NCBI GenBank assembly: GCA_950295325.1
Contig: OX485804.1
Span: 9,362,001 to 9,426,000 of the forward strand
Source: Polytrichum commune
Lineage: Eukaryota; Streptophyta; Polytrichopsida; Polytrichales; Polytrichaceae
DNA: 64,000 nt
Direction: 5' to 3'
Under the pieces are notes generated by a model, which saw only the letters and a list, made by a program, of their open reading frames with translations, was not told the origin of the DNA and made no database searches. The position numbers and the translations under genes were made by a program. Numbering within the stretch: the stretch's first letter is position 1; each line of letters opens with the position of its first letter. Positions 43,386-54,600 of the stretch are shown in pieces.

Positions 43386-44837
43386 GGCGGGGGATTCGTG
43401 GCACTCAAGTAAAGTCATCTGGTAACAAAAATCGGATGAGTCCATCAAGAAGCTCGGATGGAGCTTACTTTAGTGAAACATCTCCGAGTTGGCATGTAAG
43501 ACCTATTTTCTCCCTCATAGCTATTGTGAACTACTAGCTATTTTGTAAATATCAATTTGTTGGCAAGGGGCAATGATGCGCCTTGGATGCTCTAAGCCTA
43601 TTTTCTAACCTTCCATGAGTTGTTTCCAAGGCCATGATGTGGCTTTGACTTCCACATGGTCATTTTGATAAATATCACAAGATATCAACGTGTGCAACAT
43701 ATAATTATGATGTGTTGTCATAGACATTTTTTTGTTCATAATTCATTTATTTTGCACAGGTGTGATTGCTCAAACATTTATGATATGTCAAAATAATATA
43801 TAACAACTTATGGTAAATTAGTGAATTAAAAAATAGATTAAAAAATAATATTATTAACATATAATATAATTTACTTGAAAATAATTAATATACACTATGT
43901 GATTTTAAAAATAATACAATATGTGATGAGGATAAAATATTACAATATTTCAGATAGGCTATAGTCAAAAACTTATGATTTTCTGAGTATACTCCATCCA
44001 TAATGTTGTCCCACAAGTCTAATTCCAAATAACATACTATTTATTTATAATTCATATTATATTACCTAAAAATAAATTTAATTTTTATTTAATTTTTGTT
44101 GTATGTTTTATATTCTATGTTCATTGTTTCCTTTTGGGCATCTTATGAACATTTGCATTTATCTATCATTAGGATGACAAAGATAATTTTAAATGGTAAG
44201 TCACAAAACTATAACCTCAATATTAATGAGGATTTTGTAATGTTTTTGACCTCCAAGTTAATTACGTGCTTCATTGATGGTTTCACTTCCGGAATGAAAT
44301 CCCAATCAATTGCTTATTCACTAATTGGAAGTGCACATATATTTTGGATTTTAGACCTTGAAGGTGAAGTGCACTCAATATGGGATTTGTAGTCAAGTGG
44401 CCTTCAAGAATGCAAGGGCAATGTTTTTTTTCGAAGTTGGGCGGGATGGGCAACAATTTTCGATCGGGTTCAGAAATTTCTTTAGAGGGTTGCCCTAGCC
44501 CAAATTTTAGACCCTCAAAAGTTCGTGAGGGGGTATTCAATGTCCGCCCATATTAATTTCTTAATAATAACCTGACTAGTAATTATAGGTTGGCAATGCA
44601 TGATGCACCCACTTGTTTCTATATAAGGCATTTTTATTTTATCTAACCCCCTTTGTATTATTGCCTTAAGTATTAGATTAGACTAGAATTATTTAGAACT
44701 ACTAAAACTTGGTATTTTTTAAACCCTTGAGACAAGGAGCCGACGACTTGAGGTAGTGTCTAAAGTGGTTCATCTCATCCGCAAAGATGAATGAACTCTC
44801 ACTAATGAAAATACATGAGTGCCACGAATCCCCGGCC
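43386..44837. mobile_element. Mutator-like family E, complete copy with 9-bp TSD
   Basis: The left end GGCGGGGGATTCGTGGCACT and right end (reverse complement GGCCGGGGATTCGTGGCACT) are inverted, continuing to about 25 bp. GAGTTTTTT (43377-43385) and AAGTTTTCT (44838-44846) flank it, a plausible 9-bp duplication with two mismatches. The interior is AT-rich. No MURA-type transposase is visible, so it is non-autonomous. Confidence 0.7.
44096..44392 (+). pseudogene. Possible Copia gag-like remnant inside family E
   Basis: A 98-codon frame holds KIILNGKSQNYNLNINEDFV followed by MFLTSKLITCFI, reminiscent of the N-terminal gag region of Copia retrotransposons (an LNG..NY..W..DF..FL pattern). The expected tryptophan is missing, and nothing of protease, integrase or reverse transcriptase follows. 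A chance match is quite possible. Confidence 0.2.
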
Positions 44838-44846
44838 AAGTTTTCT

Positions 44847-46884
44847 AGCTACGTATTATACATATAGCATTTTAAGAGGGAGGAGATCTTGTATACTATG
44901 GTTATTAGTTTCAGGGTCATGCATGTAGGTGGTTCCTGGTTGCAACAATGGGTGCACCCCCCATGGGTCTTTTATGAGCTTCAAAAAAACGTTGGAACAT
45001 TGTTCTCGTTCAAATTAAAAAATAATAGGAGAATCGAATGAGACTCGCACCTATCTAAGTCTTAAAACATTAAAGAATCTCCTTGGCAAGTGAGGAATCT
45101 GGAGGAAGACATGAAGTGACTCCACAATGACTTCTCTTTTAGAGAGCATGTGGGGTTTCTCTCTAGAATGAAAGGCTTAGGCGATCACATAGGCCCACAT
45201 AGGCCTTCCCGATTGTATTTGACTATTCAGAGCCTATTTTGAATACATAGTTGAAACTCATCATAACATGTGTATTTATGGTGCTTGTTCTTAAACACAA
45301 GCTTTGCCATAGACCCCTCATACATAGATGTCCGCATAAGAGTGGTGTTGGGTTAGGGCATGTGTGCCTTAATAGCATAATTTCCTTCTACACTAGAGTT
45401 TTAAGTCAAAAGCTTGAACTTGCAATTTCCAAGGTTATGATATTTGGAACCAACAAGCTTTTAACCTAGCCTCAAAGTATTGAGTTTGATCAACCCTCAA
45501 AACTCTTATTAGTTTCAACAAGTGTAAACATGAAACTTGGACCCTTATGAATATTGAATATGGAATTCAAATAAGCCAATCCATAATGGGTTAACAAAAA
45601 ATTATCAGATTAAACAAATAACAATACCCATGTTCTGTGCTAAAGTTAAAAGTGATGGTCTTAGGTCCATCTACCATAGGGTTGCTTTACACATGAATAA
45701 AGAGTTGTCACAGTGAATTTCTAAGGGCCCTTGAAACTCATCAAATTCTATACCGTGTGCAATTGATGGACCCTCAAGCTGAGTGTAAATTGGAATTGGA
45801 CATGTTTAATGGACATCAACATATTGTATGCACACTTCAATATGGTAGACCCTATTATTATCTATGTAACTTACATTTTACTCATCATTTAAACATTTTT
45901 GTATTTTTACCTCTTTTATGGCTTCTATTTACCTTTGCATTCTTCACCAAGCCTTTCCACATAGTTACACACATTCTTCAATTCAAATAGAAAGAAGGTT
46001 TTAGAGCTAGAAGGTACCAATTTTCTAAAAAGAAAACTTGTTGATATCAAATTTTGTCTTCAAGGTATTTGTCCCGGGGTGGAAACTCTCCGATTTAGAA
46101 CAACCAATCCTAAATCACCTCTAATACTTCTAATGAATTTGATGATTTGTTGTTTGAGAAAGAGGAGTTGAACATGCTTGGAAAGAGGGCATTGAGAGGA
46201 ATCCATTGAACAATTTGTGTCTAATTTGGAAAGGACCTTGCATTTTAAAATGTTAATTTTAATAAATGTATCTATTTAAAGGAGAAATTACTATAAACAT
46301 GGGTCACTATCCAGACCCCCTAGATATTGAAATTCACTTCTAAGAGAATCTATAAAATTTCCTAGAATTTAAAGTTAATTCACTTTTAAAGTTTAAAGTG
46401 CTTAAGATGCAGAAAAAATTCAAAAATAATAGAGTTATCTTAAAGTCTTCAAAGAATGATGAAGCCGTGGTTTTGATCTTCATTGAGGAAAATTTCTATT
46501 AAGAGCTCTATAGGTTGTGATATATCAAAGCTTGTTTTGAAAGTTGGGTGAAACTTTGGGACCTCCTTTGTCCACCTCTCTAACTTTGAGAGCATTTTAG
46601 GATCTAAAATATGGTATGTGCATGGGACTTGCTATCCTAAATCCCATATTAGCTCATGCAAGGCTAGCTTGACCCACCCATCCCAGTAGGATAAGCCAAA
46701 AAACTAGTTTTTTATAGGATGGCACCACTCTTTATGTATGCCAGTTCAAGCATCAAGAAAACTTAGGTGACTTTGTGTTAATTCTCATAGACCCTGGGTT
46801 TGGTATTAAAACTAGTTTTGCCAGCTTTTCTATACAAATTACTCTAATGCTTCTTAGAAATGAATTAAGAGCTCCAAACCAAAT
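44847..46884. other. AT-rich, no gene recognised
   Basis: Several short frames (45251-45469, 45757-45990) without domains. No repeat termini found. Confidence 0.35.
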
Positions 46885-46892
46885 GCTACAAA

Positions 46893-47311
46893 CACGGGGA
46901 GGTCACTCCATTGTAAAGTTGAACAACCACGTGTGAACACTTTACATGTAAAAAAATCCTACTTTTTAACATAAAGCATCACCAAAGTGAGTCAAACTTT
47001 TATCAATTTTTTTCATGAGTAGATATACGCGGTACCTATTACATAGTAAAAAATGGTAACTAAATTTGATGATTTGTTTTTTTTTCAATAAAACATACCG
47101 TTTCTAACTATAATGATGCAGAATTGAACTAAAACAATTACTACAAAAATGAGGATGATTATTTAAAAAAAATTCAAAATATACTATCAATGGTTATGTA
47201 CATGTAGAGAAAATATCATAAATTTTAAAATTATATATAGCATGTAATATAGGGGTAGCAAACCTTGTTCACACGTGGTGTTCAACTTGACAATGGAGTG
47301 ACCTCCCCGTG
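46893..47311. mobile_element. 419-bp hAT-type MITE with 8-bp TSD
   Basis: Both ends start CACGGGGAGGTCACTCCATT when read inward. The inverted identity continues through GTTGAAC and CACGTGTGAACA to about 46 bp, with only a substitution and a one-base indel. GCTACAAA lies exactly at both sides (46885-46892 and 47312-47319). CA termini and an 8-bp duplication fit hAT. No ORF. The ends are well preserved, suggesting fairly recent movement. Confidence 0.9.
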
Positions 47312-47685
47312 GCTACAAACATGACCCTTGTAAGTGCTACAAATAGTTCCCACCTGAGACTTATGTGATTCCTTGCATTTTTGTTGCATTTATATTTTAC
47401 CACATATATATAAACCTAAGGCTTGACAAATTATCTTAAGGCTTGGAAAACGTACACTTTTGACCCAAAGAAACCCCAGAAAGGTTAAAATATGCATTGA
47501 AAGTAAGAGGGACAACAAAGTGGACATGATGAAATTGGCTAACTTTGGGTTACGTACAACTTCGGCAAGTTCCTTTTCAACATGTGAGAAAGTGACGTGG
47601 TGGTCTATCCTAAGCTCCCTCTTTAGAGTGTTTGGTAAGACGGTTATCAAGTTCCATAACATTACTTACTTTAGCCATGGCATTG

Positions 47686-47770
47686 TGTGGGTCATGGCTA
47701 AGATTCTCGAATATTTGGTGGCTTGAGTCTAAACTCACCAAATAATCAAGAATCTCGGCCATGGCCCACA
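47686..47770. repeat. Strong 85-nt hairpin (35-bp arms, 15-nt loop)
   Basis: Arm TGTGGGTCATGGCTAAGATT (47686 onward, to 47720) pairs with 47736-47770. Only five positions differ, and two of these would still pair as G-U in RNA. This is microRNA-precursor-like geometry, or the core of a very short MITE. Confidence 0.85.
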
Positions 47771-47965
47771 TAACGATATGTTATGTTATGTCGGGACCTC
47801 ATCAAGGCAATGAAATATATATAGTTGCCTATGATACTTACTTAATTGTTTGCCAAGGTCTAACGAATATTGTGTTAGACTCACCTCTTTTATGTGGCCA
47901 GGCACAAATTCTTTTAAAAGTAGACCATAAAACATTATCATGTTGTTGTCATGTAGGACTCCATA

Positions 47966-48102
47966 TAAGGTAGATGGATCTCAAGTGGCTTGTATTCTTA
48001 ATCGGGATTTGGACCCCTAGATTTGATTGGTATGTGGTTCGGTGAGGATCGAAGAGCAAACATCATGAAGACACATGTTTAAAAGAGATTGGACTATGTC
48101 TT

Positions 48103-48136
<34 letters not shown>

Positions 48137-48372
48137 CACTACATTACACTCAATAATGAACACAAGTGGGAGGACCTATGTATCAAGTTAAAAAATCAAC
48201 AAACTTGCACTTTTGATAATCATAACTAAATTAAATGAGGTTGATTTTCAATCCGATTTTTGCAAATGGTTCATCGTAGATTTGCTAATGCAACACAAGC
48301 TTTGTTGTACAAATTGATTTAGTAGAAGTTGGAGAACATGAAAAATGAACCAAATAACACCCGCATACCTTA
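47966..48372. mobile_element. MITE family B, best-defined copy
   Basis: Begins TAAGGTAGATGGATCTC and ends CACCCGCATACCTTA, giving short TAAGGTA inverted ends. An (AT)13 microsatellite occupies 48105-48130. The body matches 39715-40090. Confidence 0.65.
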
Positions 48373-48419
48373 GATATTTCATCCATTCAAATTTCCTCAA
48401 TCCCTTAGGCTCTCAAGGT

Positions 48420-48967
48420 CTACATCGTTCATGGTATCTGGTGTCACATGTGTAATAGTCATTGTCACGTACTCTACATTGAGGCAATGTATGCTAGCAC
48501 ATGATCAACAACTTCACCATTAGTGTCACTTCATGACACTTGGTGTTCAAGTCTGCAACATAAAATCTTGGCATGAGTATGTTCAATATTGCTATGAGGT
48601 ATATGCCAATGTTACACAATGGTTCACAAGTTGACTACAAGTAAATACAAATGGCAAAATTTAACATTAGCATGCTCAAGAATTTCTTCTTCTTGCATAC
48701 TATTATGTAAACACATGACACTTGCCATTAGTGTGCTCAATAATACCTTCCCTTACATGCTAAAATGTCAAACTATCATTTCAAGTATCCCAATGTGTTA
48801 TGCTAAATGTCACAATATAAGAAAATTCACTCCAAATTTTCACTTATTTTAACAAATAATGTCATGTTTATAATTAGCAAACATGGCAATTTGAGACCTC
48901 TAGACATGATCTTGTTTAGGTGCTTCGCCAATAGCATGCGTGACACTAAATACCACACACAATGTAG
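48420..48967. mobile_element. MITE family A, both termini present
   Basis: The left end CTACATCGTTCATGGTATCT and right end (reverse complement CTACATTGTGTGTGGTATTT) are inverted. The interior carries all family A blocks. No matching target duplication at the edges. A family D end fragment follows directly (about 48968-49085). Confidence 0.7.
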
Positions 48968-49089
48968 TGTAAAGCGAACTTAGACCATCTCCAACTTCCC
49001 CACTAGTGAGAGAAATTGTATATTATGGGTCAAGAGCCCTCATGCTCTAGTGCATAGTGGCCCTTAGTGTAGAAGGGCCTAAGATTTGC

Positions 49090-49640
49090 CCCTTGTGAAC
49101 TACACTAATTATCCCATTTAGTGCGTGTTACTATTGAGAGTTACGTAGTGCTCTGACTACTGAACGAGAGTGTAATATTATTGTACCAAGCAAAGTCATT
49201 CAAGTTCTATGATGTCCGCAAATCCTGTCGAACTCTTGTTAGTAAAAAGTAGAACTCCTGAGTTTAAAGACATTATTGCATTGTGTAATTCCAAATAGTA
49301 ACATGGGATAATCAGTGTACTTGTGTCAACTTCTAGCCTTAGAGAACACATGAAACTTGTTGCTACGGTCCACTCACTCTAACTTAAAAAATTTCCACCT
49401 CGATTTGTTTTATTTAATTCTGAGACAACCGACAGAAAGTTTCTCACCTCATTGAAACCCTACTAGACTGTGAGAAGGTGTGGCCATGTTACAGGTAGGC
49501 TGCCAACACACTTGACATTCTTCTTGATGGTGTGAAGATACTACTTGTATGTGACCAGGATTGCAGCATGCTTCGAATTCAAGTTGTGTATTGAGTCGGT
49601 TTACCTGCCTATTTGCACAATCCATAGTAGTAAATAACTG
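49090..49640. other. No gene recognised
   Basis: A minus-strand frame (49449-49643) with several cysteines (CCNPGHIQ, HHQEECQVCW) is not a known zinc motif and has no context. Confidence 0.3.
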
Positions 49641-49739
49641 CACTGGTTGTTAGAGAGGATGGGCACGAGTTCCGAGGCCGCCTCGATCCGCTTGCAACAC
49701 ACCACGCATTGTTATGATGGCTTTCTCATCAATCTGGAC

Positions 49740-50335
49740 AAAAGCTTCCACCAAATTTCGAATGATTTCTTCCACCATGGAAGGGAGGGAGGGACTTTTG
49801 CTGCCAATTCGACGACTACAGGATCATTATCGAGCGCTCACAATTCGAGCCGTGAGAACCACTGTAACGTAGCCAGTCGAAGGCAATCTTCTCCAATCTG
49901 CGAGTTTGGTAGACATTCAAAATACGTATCTTACACCACAGGAAATCTGGTTAAGGAGCTGATGTGTGGAGAAAAACTAGTATCATCATGTCAAGGTCGC
50001 ACCGAATTTGCCGAATGATCTGTTCCACCATGGGAGTAACTTGGTTTTGCTGCTGTGGTGACTCTAGGACCATTATTGAGGGCTCGCAGTTTCAGCTGTG
50101 AGATCACCGACTGTAACCCGCAAAAGATAATCTTCTCCAACCCTTGTAGACATTCAAAATACATATCTTACCCAACAGGATTCCCAGTTAAGCAAGTGTG
50201 CAAAGAAACTAGTATCAGGTCCAGAGTACACCAAAATTGCAAATGATTTCGTCCAACATGGAAGTGACCTACTTCTGCTGCTTCAGCCACTCTACAAGTC
50301 TAGTAGCAAAGGCTCACTCTTGTCAAAGACGTGTC
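49740..50335 (+). repeat. ~250-bp tandem repeat, two units plus a partial third
   Basis: CGAATGATTTCTTCCACCAT (49759), CGAATGATCTGTTCCACCAT (50012) and CAAATGATTTCGTCCAACAT (50240) mark the units. Each is followed by TTTTGCTGC or TTCTGCTGC, a GGACCATTATYGAG block and, in the first two, TAGACATTCAAAATACRTAT. A 123-codon frame (49647-50018) spans unit one, but the frame is not kept in unit two, so coding is unlikely. Confidence 0.7.
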
Positions 50336-50398
50336 AAATGTGTCTCGGGATGCACATTTTCAATCTTCTCCAATCTTCAAGCACTAGTAGGAAGCATT

Positions 50399-50552
50399 GG
50401 CCCTAGAATACTCTTTCCATTTGACACATGCGGTCATATGAACACGATCCAATTGACAAGTGTTCATCAAATGTCATAGAATTCACTTGATTGTTGTAGA
50501 TTGGTTGTGTGCTAATGTCCTCATGTGTCAAATGGGAAGTGCATTCTAGGAG
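50399..50552. mobile_element. Short inverted-repeat element, family G copy 1
   Basis: Left CCTAGAATACTCTTTCCATT then TGACACATG; right CATGTGTCAAATGGGAAGTG then CATTCTAGG. About 35-bp inverted ends, ~154 bp in total, with a weaker pairing core (CCAATTGAC, ATTGGTTG). Confidence 0.65.
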
Positions 50553-50584
50553 AACATTTTCCTACTCCTACTAGCACTAAGTAG

Positions 50585-50745
50585 GAGAAGTGGTTCTAAC
50601 ACATACTTCCCATTTGATTTGACACGGGCGATCATTAACGCACGATCTAGTCAAGTGAAATCTATAACTATTCTAGATTGGACTCGACTCTCATCAACCG
50701 GGTCATGGTCGAATGACCACATGTGTCGAATGGGAAGTGTGTTCT
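50585..50745. mobile_element. Short inverted-repeat element, family G copy 2
   Basis: Left CTAACACATACTTCCCATTT; right TCGAATGGGAAGTGTGTTCT. The same family as 50399-50552 and separated from it by about 30 bp. No ORF. Confidence 0.65.
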
Positions 50746-50900
50746 AGGAACATGTATCCTACTAGTTTAGTGAAGTTTGACGGAAATTCAAAAAACGTGT
50801 TATGGAATACAATGGAAGCGGAATTCTAGTTGAGTGTGAAAGAAGTCTAATATAAATCAGGATGTTTTAAACTTACATCAACATGTCATTCATGATTCAA

Positions 50901-51449
50901 CGACACCGTTTATGGTATTTAGTGTCACATACACTATTTGTAAAGGGCCTAAACTAGATGCTTAGAGGTCTCAAAGTGTCACGCCCACTAATTACCAATA
51001 CGATTCCATTCGTCAACATAAGTAACTTCTTCAATTGAAATAAAATAAATTAAAATAAATCTACATTATGACATTTAGAGTAACACATTTGGATACATTA
51101 GATGATAATCTGGAGCTCTAATATGCAAGGGGAAGATATTTTCGAGAGTGCTAAATGACAAGTGTCATGTGTTAACCTTAGTGCTTACATTTTAGTATGC
51201 CAGAGGAAGATATACTTTGAGCATACTAACAACAAGTGTCATTTGTCTACACTTCAGTTAACTTGTAAACCATTGTGTAACATACACATACACCTCATAA
51301 CCCTACTAAACCTACAAATGATTAGTCAGCGCACTTGAACGCCAAGTGTCATGAAATGACACTTACGTTGAAGTTGTTAAAACGCCTCGGAGTAGGGTGA
51401 GTGCGTGACACTATTACAGACGTGACACTGAACACCATGACCGGTGTAG
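50901..51449. mobile_element. MITE family A, both termini present (reverse orientation)
   Basis: Begins CGACACCGTTTATGGTATTT and ends ACACCATGACCGGTGTAG. The interior order is the reverse of 48420-48967. No evident target duplication. Confidence 0.7.
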
Positions 51450-51598
51450 CCCTCCCCAAGTAACTTAACTTACTTCGTGGGAAGCAGTGACAATGATAAG
51501 TTAGTGTAGTGACTAGTCTAGTCCTGGCAGGCAGCAGCAGCTGACACATGGCTCAACATAATTTAATGTGGTACCCAAAAGTATGAAAGGAGCACAAT

Positions 51599-51720
51599 GG
51601 CCTCGAAGCCCGAGATCATCATCCTTGGCACCAGTTCCTCGATCCGCGAGCAGACTGATCAAGGCCGGCGATCGAGCTAGCTAGCTAGGCGAGCGCGATC
51701 GAGCTCTGAATGAGCATATG
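51599..51720 (+). other. GC-rich first-exon-like segment
   Basis: Within an island of high CpG content, the frame from about 51598 reads MASKPEIIILGTSSSIREQT and ends after 26 codons at TAG. CTAGCTAGCTAG and GATCGAGCT words follow, and the 18-nt G run starts at 51747. The codon usage differs from the repeats around it. It could be the start of a truncated gene, but there is no splice donor in frame that I can defend. Confidence 0.2.
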
Positions 51721-51746
51721 TGTTAATTTACAGTCATGAGTGGGGT

Positions 51747-51764
51747 GGGGGGGGGGGGGGGGGG
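51747..51764. repeat. Poly-G tract, 18 nt
   Basis: Uninterrupted G18 just before the 295-bp satellite array, preceded by GGGGT. Quadruplex-forming sequence. Confidence 0.95.
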
Positions 51765-51805
51765 CATGCGGTGCGTTTGTTTGTCTGGTTTAACTTATTT
51801 AGTTC

Positions 51806-54600
51806 TCAGACACTTCTACTGACCAACCTCCGCACTGATGCAGACCCAGTCCTTCCCTTGACATCATCCATCTGGCCGCCTCTCATTCCTCGCGCATGGG
51901 CCCATATGAATGTCCCATCACGAAATTTTCTCCTCGTGTCTGGGCATAAGGTAGATGGGTCGTCGCTCGAAGCGCTGAGCATAGGTACTATTATACGATT
52001 ACGAAGTCCTTGTTGGGATTTGAGAAGGGATTCCAACGCACCCAAACATGCTTTCTTTGAATTCCGTATGCAAAAGTTATAAGGGTTTAGATTATTATCG
52101 GTACATGAACCAAAACCAACACATGAGTTGGTGTTAAGGTGGTGGACATTCTTATCATTCCTCATGCGCGACAACCATCCCAATTTCAACCATATGAATG
52201 TCCCATCACGGAATTTTCTGCTCATGTCTGGGCACATTCTGTAAGGTAGATGGCGTGTCACTTGAAGCGCTGAACATAGGTACTATTATACGATTAGAAA
52301 GTCCTTGTTGGGATTTGACAAGGGATTCCAACGCACCCAAACATGCTTTCTTTGAATTCCGTATGCAAAAGTTATAAGGGTTTAGATTATTATCGGTACA
52401 TGAACCAAAACCAACACATTAGTTGGTGTTAAGGTGGTGGGCATTCTTATCATTCCTCATGCGCGACCACCATCCCAGTTTCAACCATATGAATGTCCCA
52501 TCACGGAATTTTCTGCTCATGTCTGGGCACACTCTGTAAGGTAGATGGCGTGTCACTTGAAGCGCTGAGCATAGGTACTATTATACGATTAGAAAGTCCT
52601 TGTTGGGATTTGACAAGGGATTTCAACGCACCCAAACATGCTTTCTTTGAATTTCGTATGCAAAAGTTATAAGGGTTTAGATTATTATCGATACATGAAC
52701 CAAAACCAACACATGAGTTGGTGTTAAGGTGGTGGGCATTTTTGTCATTCCTCATGCGCAATCACCATCCCAGTTTCAACCATATGAATGTCCCATCACG
52801 GAATTTTCTGCTCACGTCTGGGCACACTCTGTAAGGTAGATGGTGTGTCACTTGAAGCGGTGAGCATAGGTACTATTATACGATTAGAAAGTCCTTGTTG
52901 GGATTTGACAAGGGATTTCAACGCACCCATACATGCTTTTTTTGAATTCCGTATGCAAAAGTTATAAGGGTTTAGATTATTATCGATACATGAACCAAAA
53001 CCAACACATGAGTTGGTGTTAAGGTGGTGGACATTCTTATCATTCCTCATGCGTGACAACCATCCCAGTTTCAACCATATGAATGTCCCGTCACAAAATT
53101 TTCTGCTCGGGTCTGGGCACACTCTATAAGGTAGATGGTGTGTCACTTGAAGCGGTGAGCATAGGTACTATTATACAATTACAAAGTCCTTGTTGGGATT
53201 TGACAAGAGGTTTCAACGCACCCAAACATGCTTTCTTTGAATTCCATATGCAAAAGTTATAGGGGTTTAGATTATTATTGGTACATGAACCAAAACCAAC
53301 ACCTCGGGGGGGGGGGGGGGCAGTGTGTTAAAAAGTTAAGGATATAGGTGCGAACAACCACTATTTTATAGGGGGGTATTACTTTCAATTCTTTTTTTTT
53401 TTTCACATGCTATCATTATGTAAATTTCTACTTTGGGTTAATAGAAAAATGGCTTGCATTACTTATAATTCCAAATTACCTATTATTCCATACCCTATAG
53501 TACTTTAAAGATGTCCAGTGCCATTTTTGATACCCTATATTACTCTTAAGTCCATTTATAATTTTTAGCCCCCATGTTTTTAAAATACCCTATCATTTGT
53601 TCGCACGTATATTGCTACTCCAACCAATGACTACCCCCCCCCCCGAGACCAACACATGAGTTGGTGTTAAGGTGGTGGGCATTCTTATCATTCCTCATGC
53701 GCGACCACCATCCCAGTTACAACCATATGAATGTCCCATCACGGAATTTTCTGCTCATGTCTGGGCACACTCTGTAAGGTAGATGGTGTGTCACTTGAAG
53801 CGCTGAGCATAGGTACTATTATATGATTACAAAGTCCTTGTTGGGATTTGACAAGGGATTTCAACGCACCCAAACATGCTTTCTTTTAATTATTATATGC
53901 AAAAGTTATAGGGGTTTAGATTATTATCGGTACATGAACCAAAACCAACACATGAGTTGGTGTTAAGGTGGTGGACATTCTTATCAGTCCTCATGCGCAA
54001 CAACCATCCCAGTTACAACCATATGAATGTCCCATCACGGAATTCTTTGCTCATGTTTGGGCACACTCTGTAAGGTAGATGGTGTGTCACTTGAAGCGCT
54101 GAGCATAGGTACTATTATATGATTACAAAGTCCTTGTTGGGATTTGACAAGGGATTTCAACGCACCCAAACATGCTTTCTTTTAATTATTATATGCAAAA
54201 GTTATAGGGGTTTAGATTATTATCGGTACATGAACCAAAACCAACATAGGAATTGGTGTTAAGGTGGTAGACATTCTTAGCATTGCTCATGCGCGACCAC
54301 CATCCCAGTTACAACTTGATGCATGGGCCCATATGAATGTCCCATCACAAATTTTTTTGCTCATGTTTGGGCACACTCCATAAGGTAGATGGTGCGTCAC
54401 TTGAAATGCTAAGCACATGTACTTTTCTTACGATTAGAAAGTTCTTGTTAGGATTTGACAAGGTATTCCAACACGCCAAAATATGTCTTCTTTGATTTCC
54501 GTATGCAAAAGCTATGAGGGTTTAAATTTTCATTGGTACGTGAACCAAAACGAACACGTGAGTTGGTGTTAAGGTGGCGGACATTCTTAGTATCAATGTG
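51806..54600 (-). repeat. ~295-bp satellite array, eight units
   Basis: The landmark TCTGGGCA(C) or TTTGGGCAC recurs at 51939, 52227, 52522, 52817, 53112, 53760, 54056 and 54366. The spacings are 288, 295, 295, 295, 648, 296 and 310 bp. The 648 is 295 plus 353, accounted for exactly by the MITE and its duplication. Long minus-strand frames (52261-51806, 52761-52501, 53146-52796) repeat SCVGFGSC and NPYNFCIRNSKKACLG. Since 295 is not a multiple of three, the frame shifts at every unit, so these are not a protein repeat. The first and last units share GCATGGGCCCATATGAATG, absent from inner units. Each unit holds the palindrome ACCAAC ACATGA GTTGGT. Confidence 0.92.
53303..53647. mobile_element. 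345-bp MITE with poly-G termini and 8-bp TSD
   Basis: The left end is CTC plus G15. The right end, reversed, is CTC plus G11 and then TAGTCATTGG. ATA(C/G)GTGCGAACAA and a following TAGGG block are also inverted, giving about 75 bp of imperfect terminal repeat. ACCAACAC lies at both edges (53295-53302, 53648-53655). Removing the element and one duplication restores the 295-bp satellite period exactly. Non-coding. Confidence 0.92.

Noticed and set aside
48105-48130. (AT)13 run as a regulatory or boundary element
   Set aside because: It lies inside a family B MITE and is a simple microsatellite expansion absent from the sister copy at 39715.
51806-53146. Long minus-strand ORFs (86-151 codons) repeating an SCVGFGSC..NPYNFCIRNSKKACLG theme, as if a repetitive protein
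   Set aside because: The 295-bp unit is not a multiple of three, so the frame shifts in each unit and the ORFs end at the same place each time; they are by-products of the satellite.
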